Source: Podarcis raffonei
Lineage: Eukaryota > Chordata > Lepidosauria > Squamata > Lacertidae
Reading direction: 5' to 3'
Length of the DNA: 64,000 nt
Assembly: GCF_027172205.1 (NCBI RefSeq)
Contig: NC_070603.1
Location: forward strand, 7,552,501-7,616,500
The notes under the pieces are model-generated. The model was given only the letters and a program-made list of their open reading frames with translations, searched no databases and was not told where the DNA came from. This document shows positions 57,141-64,000 of the stretch, piece after piece. Positions within the stretch are counted from its first letter, which is position 1. Each line of letters starts with the position of its first letter. Position numbers and translations under genes: made by a program.

Positions 57141-57510
57141 GGGACACGGGTGGCGCTGTGGGTTAAACCACAGAGCCTAGGACTTGCCGATCAGAAGGTC
57201 GGTGGTTCAAATCCCCACGACGGGGTGAGCTCCCGTTGCTCAGTCCCAGCTCCTGCCAACCTAGCAGTTCGAAAGCATGCCAAAAAGTGCAAGTAGATAA
57301 ATAGGTACCGCTCCGGCGGGAAGGTAAACGGTGTTTCTGTGCGCTGCTCTGGTTTGCCAGAAGCGGCTTAGTCATGCTGGCCACATGACCCGGAAGCTGT
57401 ACGCCGGCTTCCTCGGCCAATAAAGCGAGATGAGCGCCACAACCCCAGAGTTGGTCACGACTGGACCTAATGGTCAGGGGTCCCTTTACCCCCCCCCCTT
57501 TACCTTTACC
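57141..57510 (+). mobile_element. Sauria-type tRNA SINE, full length
   Basis: Starts 'gggacacgggtggcgctgtg' (box A), with box B 'ggtggttcaaatccccac' and the body to 'ggacctaatggtcaggggtc' and a (cctttta)-like tail. It is bracketed by taagtgcttgctc (57128-57140 and 57511-57523), an exact 13-bp target duplication. Confidence 0.95.
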
Positions 57511-57778
57511 TAAGTGCTTGCTCCTCCCTTGCTTGCCTCTGTGTGCCATAAGAGGGCCAGCAATGCGGCACAAGAATCTGAGCCAGGGTACTGTCACTCA
57601 AAGGAAGCAGACTGTGGGAGGCAGTACCTCCTGGCTCTCACCTTATCACCAAGAACTCATACTCTGAAAGGGGGATAAGGAGAGAGGACTTTTGCTCATT
57701 GCCGATCATGTTGTCTATCAATAAAAGTTGTGCTCTTCTTTTCAGTCCAGTTCTTGAGTCTCACGTCTTCATTCTGGG

Positions 57779-57843
57779 TCTTGATAATAATAGTTTTAAT
57801 ATTTGTACCCCGCCCATCCAGCTGGGTTTCCCCAGCCACTCTT
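57779..57843 (-). mobile_element. CR1/L2-clade LINE tail fragment
   Basis: 'ttgtaccccgcccatccagc' then 'tgggtttccccagccactc', the reverse of the tail at 18720-18780. Confidence 0.75.
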
Positions 57844-57844
57844 G

Positions 57845-59811
57845 AGGCAAACATTTACAAGGAAAATAAACCACTCACAACTCTTTCCACCATGCTGGTT
57901 TTCTTCACATAGCCAAGAGATGAAGGAATATTGATAAGGAGAGAATCAGAGAAATGAGCAATGTAGTTTGGCTTAAGTTTCATGGAAGGGTAACAGATCT
58001 AAATTGCACTTAGATCTAGGTGGAATGAAACTGCTAAAGGGTTGCAGAATAAACTGCCATCGTTTCCTCCAAAAAAATCTTGGGAGCAAGAATTGCTGCT
58101 AAGAGTCTCCATCACAGAACTTCTGTTCCAGGGTTTTCTACTGTGAAGGAATAGCTTTAAATGAGTTTTAAGCATATGGTATTGTTGTTCCCATCTTAGT
58201 ACCCTCTTTCACAATGTGTCCTCAATAAACACATGTCCAACTTCTGAAAATATCAATGAACTTGGTACAGACAAACCCACAGGAAGAACTTGAGAAAAGA
58301 CAAGAGTGTTCTGTCTAGGTTGGAGAACCCTGACCTACTCACCTGGCCTATCATCCCTGCCTTGTCCCTCAAAGGTTTTGGCAAAGTATGGATTGGCCAT
58401 TGCAGAGCACTGCTTTATGAGGAAATCAACACACACACAATCTGGCTCTTGGGTACAAAAAAGGCAGCAGAAGTCAGGACAGATATTATTGATTTGTTCT
58501 GAAAAGTCAGCAGGCCATGCCCATCTCTTTCTTGTCTGTTTAAATTTTTTAACTTCTCTGAATTTTGAGGGGCCCAGGATGGTCAAAATGCTATGCAACC
58601 TATTCTTTTGAGGTGCAAGCAGCTTTGGAAGCATAAACTACTTATGCTACCATCAGCCCCCCTGCCACATAGTCAAAGCACCAGATTGGATGGGCGAGGA
58701 AGCAGAGTGGGTCCCTGCTCTGTAATACAGTTATGTCTCCCTCCCAGTTGCAGTAGCGGATAATGCACAGGGCCCCAATGGAGCAAACTGGTTGGTTGGC
58801 TTCCATGAAACCTGCCCTTGGGGCACCTGAAATCATGGCATCAATTCAAATGGCCAAGCATCACTTGGGGCAATAGCAGGAGCCCTAGTCATCATTTCTT
58901 GGCCAATTAACACTTGAGGAGGTTCACTTCTTGACCTGAAAAGGCACACAAGAACCGTGCTTGAGAACCCCAATGTTCTCAAACGATAACAGAAAACAGA
59001 ATAATCAAGAACCAAATTTCTGTCTAGTAGATCAATTAGCTCTGATGTTATTAATTTGAAAGGGGCAGAAGAATATCATGAACAAAGTTTCCATGCACTG
59101 AGGCACTGAGACTCCTGGCCCAATCATCTCAAAGGCAACTTTTGATGTCTGTTGTTCTCAACCTTTGAACTCAACATTCCTGATCACATTTCTGGGCTCA
59201 ACTGCTGCTCTCCCCATATCAGTCCACTTTTGCCCTCATAATACATTGGGCTGCAGGGATTTGTCAAGAGAGTGCCGATTGTGACATCAATAGCTGTTGA
59301 CAGAACTGCCCTTCTCTAGCCTGTTAGCTCATTTACATTGCTATGGTCAATGGCTTGGTTGCATTTATCTAGACCATGAAGATCACACACACAGACAAAT
59401 CAACACAGATATGTTTGGCCCATGTCTATATTGTGACTGAAACATGTAAATGTTCTGATGAATTAGGGTTTCATCATAAAGTAGCTAAAAAAAAAAAGGA
59501 ATTAAAATAATGTGACTTAATTTTTTCTATAACGAGCATTTCAGAAGGCCATTCCCCACCCCACATTTTCTTGTAAGTTATCTCTTATCAGTTGCTTCTG
59601 TGATTCTGTGTAGAAACTCAGGCAAACCCTAATTGAACTATTTCCGTAAAGAATAAGTAAATACAAAGAATAAAAAAGAAAATCCAAACATAGTGGTGGT
59701 GTTGTACATTCAAAGTTTAAACGGTTAAAAAAACCAGACACTGAAGAGGGAGACTTTAAGTATGCAGAGACAGCAGTCTCTCTATAGCTAAGAAACTGCA
59801 ACACAGCAAAT

Positions 59812-59812
<1 letters not shown>
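57845..59812. other. Unassigned intergenic DNA
   Basis: No gene or clear repeat is seen. Confidence 0.4.

Positions 59813-59813
<1 letters not shown>

Positions 59814-59842
<29 letters not shown>
59814..59842 (+). repeat. (CA)n microsatellite
   Basis: About 14 CA units. Confidence 0.9.
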
Positions 59843-59844
<2 letters not shown>

Positions 59845-59846
<2 letters not shown>

Positions 59847-60488
59847 CTTTAACACTGAATTTTCATTGTTTCATGTGCGTCTTGATTTGCTGGTCTGAAG
59901 ATAATTAGGATGCCCACTGAAGCACACTAAAGGATATTCAAAACACTTCTGAATGGCTTTTTAATATGAACCCAGTTACTTGTGTGAAGGAAGTACTGGG
60001 GCAGTTTGTTTGCTTGCACCCTTTTCCATTGCAAAAGCATTTTTCTTCCTTGCCTGCATGTCTTGGCTCTTCCCTGAGTCATCTTCATGTGCTGCTGCTC
60101 CTCGTCCAAAGCAGAGGGGCATGAATGGCAAAGCTGTGAACCAAAACATGCTATTAGAGATAGATTAATTCTGGACATTCTGAAGGTAGGAATCAATGCG
60201 GTTTCTTCTCCAAGCTCCATCTTCTTCTATCAAAGATGATTTAGGGTAACACAAGAGGCGCAGGGGCACTGGGTGCACAACCAAGGAGGGTGACTTCTCA
60301 GAGCCCAGTAAGCACTTGCCTGGCTTGAAGGAGGAGGCATGAGGTGTTCTAGAGTCTTCCTGTCTCCTTCGCAAAGCCAGGCAAGTGTTTACCAGGCTTT
60401 GGGAAGGAGCAGGGAGGGCTCTAGGACCTTGCCAGAGCCTTATGCCTCCTTCCCAAAGCCTTGTTTACCTGGCTTAAGCCAGAGGGCC
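59845..60488. other. Unassigned DNA
   Basis: No gene is supported. A further 3' exon of SLC4A8 is expected somewhere below 61752, but I could not identify it here or elsewhere. Confidence 0.4.
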
Positions 60489-60489
60489 A

Positions 60490-60572
60490 GAGGGTAGCTA
60501 ACAGGACGAGTGGTCAGGGATGATGAGAACTGTAATCCCAAAACAGCTGGAGATACAAGTTTGGAAACCTTG
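60490..60572. repeat. Decayed hairpin MITE half
   Basis: 'ggtcagggatgatgagaact' and 'gtaatcccaaaacagctgga', one arm of the 14801 family. Confidence 0.5.
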
Positions 60573-60632
60573 GACTAGATTATCCTCATGGTCCCTTCCA
60601 GCTCTATGAATCTATGGTTCTATGACTCTAAG
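60573..60632 (+). mobile_element. CR1 LINE 3' end
   Basis: 'cttggactagattatcctca' then 'tggtcccttccagctctatg' and octamer-like 'aatctatggttctatgact' repeats, the classical CR1 terminus. Confidence 0.8.
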
Positions 60633-60639
60633 TCCGAGA

Positions 60640-61745
60640 GCATGAGAAACAGTGTCAGTTTGCCTATCAGTGACTGTCAAATGCTTGTATCCTTTGCACA
60701 CAGAAATACAGTGCAAAATAGATTAGATGTGCTACCAGACAGGGAGCTCCTAGCACTACCTAATGATTGCTCCACTGTTGTAATCGAAGTGTAGCATTGC
60801 AATAGACTTTCCACAGTCCAGACGGCATAATGTTTTGTGTCTGCATGCACACTCTGCTATGTTCTGTCCACCTTAGTGAATGTGGAATAGCTGTTTGGGT
60901 AGGCTGTGTTCCAGCATGCTATTTTTAAAACACTTTATTTTGCGGGGTGGGTGTGAGTGAAATTGTTTAATGCTCTGTTCTCTCCAGTACCTTAAATTAA
61001 CCACTCTAGCTGGCTGGCTTGAAGATTGCATGGGTAAGTACAGGTCCAGGGTCACTGTACAGCGAAATCTCCATACCTCTACTCTTGATTTAGAGCATTT
61101 ATTGATTCACGATGTTCTTCCACAAGATTGTTTTAGCCATTTCGTCAGTGATGTTGATATCTAAAGGATCAGGCCTGCAATAATCATTTTAGTTAGAGAT
61201 TAACTCCTAGGACAGTGAAATTAAAAGCACTGCAAAATAATGCAAAGTCAAATAAGAGTTTTGTAGTACCTGAAAGACTAACAAGTATGGCCATCTTTAG
61301 ATCAGTTGCAGAGTGTCCTGGTAGACTCTCTGCTACTGATCATAAAAGTGGCGATTCTTGAAGAAATCAGTTTCAAAGGGAAGCTCCAGTGTGAAACTGC
61401 TGAATTGCAATTCACCAAGAAGTTCAGCTCTGTTTATTTGTAACTGAATAGAGACAATGGTCTCCTTGCCCACTACAGATGTTAATTAACACAGCATTGC
61501 CAAGCTGAATTTCTCTCCCTGCTATTGTAAAAGGCCACTGGAACACAAAATAAGAGATATTCAAAAATAAAAATAAAAGAGGAAACATGCAATTTCTGGA
61601 TATCTGGAATTCACCAAAATTATAGCAAGCATTGATCACTCATTTAGTGCCATTGAATGCCCTTTTTGTGTTGATTTTACGACCTCCCCAAAGGCTTATA
61701 TTTTCTTTTTGACTTCACAATTTTGTGTTTTTACCCGTTTTGTGT
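60640..61745. other. Unassigned DNA
   Basis: No gene or clear repeat is seen. Confidence 0.4.
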
Positions 61746-61751
61746 TTTTAC

Positions 61752-61867
61752 CTGTTGGTATTTTTTTTGGGAAGTTTTGGTGGTGGAGTTCCAGCTCCTG
61801 GTACAGTAAGAAAATTTGGCATTTGAACTACAGTTTCTTCTGAAGATTCTTTCATCCTTTCAGACTC
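61752..61867 (-). CDS. SLC4A8: SLC4A8-like transporter, C-terminal tail exon
   Basis: On -, acceptor tgtcaaacag and donor gtaaaa bound 116 bases (38 codons plus 2). The frame reads ESERMKESSEETVVQMPNFL and goes on TVPGAGTPPPKLPKKNTN. It joins in phase 0 to the exon at 63848-63702, whose end is ...EQVE. The start ESERM corresponds to the E-AE-R/K-M motif that follows the lysine-rich stretch in SLC4A7/8/10. After that the sequence departs from human SLC4A8 as I recall it. It would be cytoplasmic. A further exon must follow, since no stop is reached before the donor. Placement by phase and motif; not by alignment. Confidence 0.55.
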
Positions 61868-62397
61868 CTGTTTGACACATAAAACTGGCGTAAGGCTGAT
61901 TTGAGAAACAACACATCGAAAAGTAACATTTTATAACAACACACGGTGAACAGGAATGTGAACAAAGCCTTAGTCTCTATGCATTCCTCTGAACATGTGA
62001 ACAAAGCATACAAATATATAAAGTGTGTGTGTGTACACAGGAACCCCACTTTTTGCAAGGTTCCTTATTGTGCAAAGAAAGCCTGTGTGCAGTTATACAG
62101 ATCCAGGGGCGGAGGAAGGGGGGTGCGGTGGGTGTGGGCCACAATTCAAGGACAATTACAGTACAGTACACAGCCGGATCATCTCCCATTTAAATTCCTT
62201 GCACCGTAACTGGAACTGTGAGGCATTGACTGTCATGGTCCTGACCAAGCTGAGAGTCAGGAGGATGGATCTGGGATGGCTGAAAAAGTGACTCAGAACA
62301 AAGTTCCTGAAGATTGGAAAAACATTGCCTAGCAGAGGGCATAACAGTTGGATATTAATTTAGATTGAACATTTGACCACTTTGAAGAATTATTGTA

Positions 62398-62648
62398 CAG
62401 TCGTACCTTGGTTGTCGAACGGAATCCATTCCGGAAGTCCGTTTGACTTCTGAAAATGTTCAACAACCAAGGCGCGGCTTTCTTTTGGCTGCAGGAGCAT
62501 CCTGCACTCAATTGGAAGCCGCAGAAGCCGAGTCAGATATTTGGCTTCCAAAGAATGTTTGCAAACTGGAACACTCACTTCCGGGTTTGTGGCGTTCAGG
62601 AGCCAAAACGTTCGACTCCCAAAGCATTGGGGAACCAAGGTATGACTG
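62398..62648. mobile_element. Tigger-like MITE (SLC4A8 intron)
   Basis: 'cagtcgtaccttggttgtcg' faces 'ggggaaccaaggtatgactg', with TA on both sides. Same family as 48237. Confidence 0.85.
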
Positions 62649-62804
62649 TATATACAACTGAGGGATGGCTAGCTGGAAGTCCTTTGACCTTTTATTTATT
62701 TATTTCTCATTTCCTTTCTCTTTATTCCTTTATTCCTTTCTTTAATATTCTCTCTTACAGTATTTTGATAAGAATTGCATGCAGATGGAGATGATGGACA
62801 GTTG

Positions 62805-63110
62805 GTGAAATGCCGGGCGGCACTCACTGTGGGGTCTGCAACCCACCCAAGCCACGTATCTCTTCTGGGAGAGACATGGTGGTTTGGGTACACGCAGGCT
62901 TTGCACTACCCAAACGGTCCACCTGCTGCCTCCCCCCAGCTGTAGGGTGGCTGAGTGGGAGGAGGAAGGCAGATTCCAGAGGCCCCATGGTGCGCCCTGC
63001 CCCTATGGGAGGCTTGTCCCGCCCTCGGCTCGCCTATATGGGTGGCTCGCCCCGCCCTTGGGCGTGCTGCCCCAGGTGCCCAAGCGGCTTCCTCTGCCGC
63101 TGTATGAATC
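62805..63110 (+). repeat. GC-rich composite repeat, copy 3 (SLC4A8 intron)
   Basis: 'tgccgggcggcactcactgt' to 'gctgccccaggtgcccaagc', matching 7490-7835 and 23560-24240. The middle has two units around 'ggcttgtcccgccctcggct' and 'ggctcgccccgcccttgggc'. Confidence 0.75.
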
Positions 63111-63306
63111 TAGGGTGGAAAATGGTAAGGGTCTGGCAACTGATCAATAAGAGAAAGTTGGGGGGAACTAGATGGTGATAGCACAGGAAAGATCCAAAAG
63201 GGCTTGAGTGATGAGATGGGTATCTCAAGAGTACCATGTCTGTGCTCGCCCTTGATTATAAGAAAGTACAAGAGGATCTTATAGCTGGTGCCTAACTTTG
63301 CTACAG

Positions 63307-63631
63307 GGACGCAGGTGGCGCTGTGGGTTAAACCACAGAGCCTAGGACTTGCCGATCAGAAGGTCAGCGGTTTGAATCCCCACGACGGGGTGAGCTCCCG
63401 TTGCTTGGTCCCTGCTCCTGCCAACCTAGCAGTTCGAAAGCATGTTAAAGTGCAAGTAGATAAATAGGTACCACTCCGGTGGGAAGTTGAACGGCATTTC
63501 CGTGCACTGCTCTGGTTCGCCATGACCCAGAAGCTGTACGCTGGCTCCCTCGGCCAATAAAGCGAGATGAGCGCCGCAACCCCAGAGTCGGTCACGACTG
63601 GACCTAATGGTCAGGGGTCCCTTTACCTTTA
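63307..63631 (+). mobile_element. Sauria-type tRNA SINE (SLC4A8 intron)
   Basis: 'ggacgcaggtggcgctgtgg' to 'ggacctaatggtcaggggtc' plus ctttacctttac. Bracketed by the exact 16-mer cctaactttgctacag (63291-63306 and 63632-63647). A piece of the body (gccagaagcggc...) is missing compared with 57141. Confidence 0.95.
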
Positions 63632-63701
63632 CCTAACTTTGCTACAGCATAATCAGGTTCTGAAGGGTGGACACATACAGGCAATAAATAAACCTGCTTA
63701 C

Positions 63702-63848
63702 CTCTACTTGCTCTGCTTGCTCTGCCACAATCTGTGCATCGTCCAATCTTTTCTTCTTGCTCTCTGGCATAAGGTCATCAAGCCAACTGAGTTCCCGCTT
63801 TGAAAAGCAGACATCCATGAGCTTCCGTACAAAGACCAACGCCAAAAC
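63702..63848 (-). CDS. SLC4A8: SLC4A8-like Na+-driven bicarbonate transporter, exon
   Basis: On -, a pyrimidine-rich acceptor ending aaaaag and a donor gtaagc bound 147 bases, 49 codons in phase 0. The frame reads VLALVFVRKLMDVCFSKREL and SWLDDLMPESKKKRLDDA. This is the end of the last membrane segment and the start of the cytoplasmic tail of SLC4A7/8/10 transporters, which move bicarbonate with sodium across the plasma membrane. KKxLDDA fits SLC4A8 (NDCBE) better than SLC4A7 or SLC4A10 (KKKEDD) by memory, and SLC4A8 shares human 12q13 with the AQP2/5/6 cluster. After LDDA the residues (QIVAEQAEQVE) lack the lysine-rich run of the human protein. Upstream exons would lie beyond the right edge. 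Confidence 0.85.
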
Positions 63849-64000
63849 CTTTTTGTAGTAAGGAGAAGAGAAATGGGAAGGTGGGAAAAGATAAAGAGCA
63901 CTCACACTCTTAATGAGAGGATTCACCAGCTGGAACAATACACAGATGAAGACAAAGGGGATAAAGGGTACCAGACAGGGGGAGAAAGACACAATTTTCT

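Noticed and set aside
60165-60374. Frame on - as the last SLC4A8 exon
   Set aside because: It does not show the expected C-terminal motifs and the splice phase could not be matched to 61752.

Overview
The window reads as squamate (lizard) nuclear DNA. Genes are split by large introns, most of the length is interspersed repeat, and the repeats are typical of reptiles: Sauria-type tRNA SINEs with BovB-like ends, BovB (RTE) LINEs, several L1 remnants, CR1/L2-clade 3' ends, CORE-SINEs, many short inverted-repeat DNA transposons, and a few retroelement fossils (solo LTRs and a DIRS/Ngaro-type copy). The order or species cannot be fixed from this window alone.

Three host genes can be supported. 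(1) A complete four-exon aquaporin of the AQP0/2/5/6 group, AQP5-like, lies on + from 3870 to 10370. It encodes 270 residues with both NPA boxes and the water-type filter F57/H181/C190/R196. (2) A glucagon-family hormone gene lies on + from 44190 to about 48047, possibly ending near 50984. Its exons carry a signal peptide, a KR cut site, a glucagon-like hormone beginning [10 protein letters not shown], and a KKR cut site in the next exon. It matches the glucagon-like / glucagon-related peptide GCGL (GCRP), a hormone known from non-mammalian vertebrates and absent from placental mammals. (3) Two C-terminal exons of a Na+-driven bicarbonate transporter, best matched to SLC4A8, lie on - at 63848-63702 and 61867-61752; the second is newly read here and its tail differs from the human protein as I remember it. 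AQP2/5/6 and SLC4A8 both map to human 12q13, so this block probably corresponds to the HOXC-linked paralogon that lost GCGL in mammals. GCGL and SLC4A8 face each other (convergent).

Layout: 0-3.7 kb, mostly unassigned DNA with decayed repeats; 3.7-10.4 kb, the aquaporin gene with an L1 fragment, a GC-rich composite repeat, a hAT element and SINEs in its introns; 10.4-23 kb, repeat-rich intergenic DNA with an L1, several hairpin elements and a DIRS/Ngaro fossil; 23.5-24.2 kb, a degenerate CATACGG-type minisatellite inside a composite repeat; 24.9-43.5 kb, dense nested repeats and LTR fossils; 43.6-51 kb, the GCGL gene with large hairpin elements in its introns; 51-61.7 kb, intergenic DNA; 61.7-64 kb, the SLC4A8 3' end.

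The genes do not form an operon-like system. Their shared theme (water channel, bicarbonate transporter, gut/brain-type hormone) is probably coincidence of synteny. The strongest point of interest is the GCGL gene. Next come the divergent SLC4A8 tail and a set of datable transposon events with visible target duplications.
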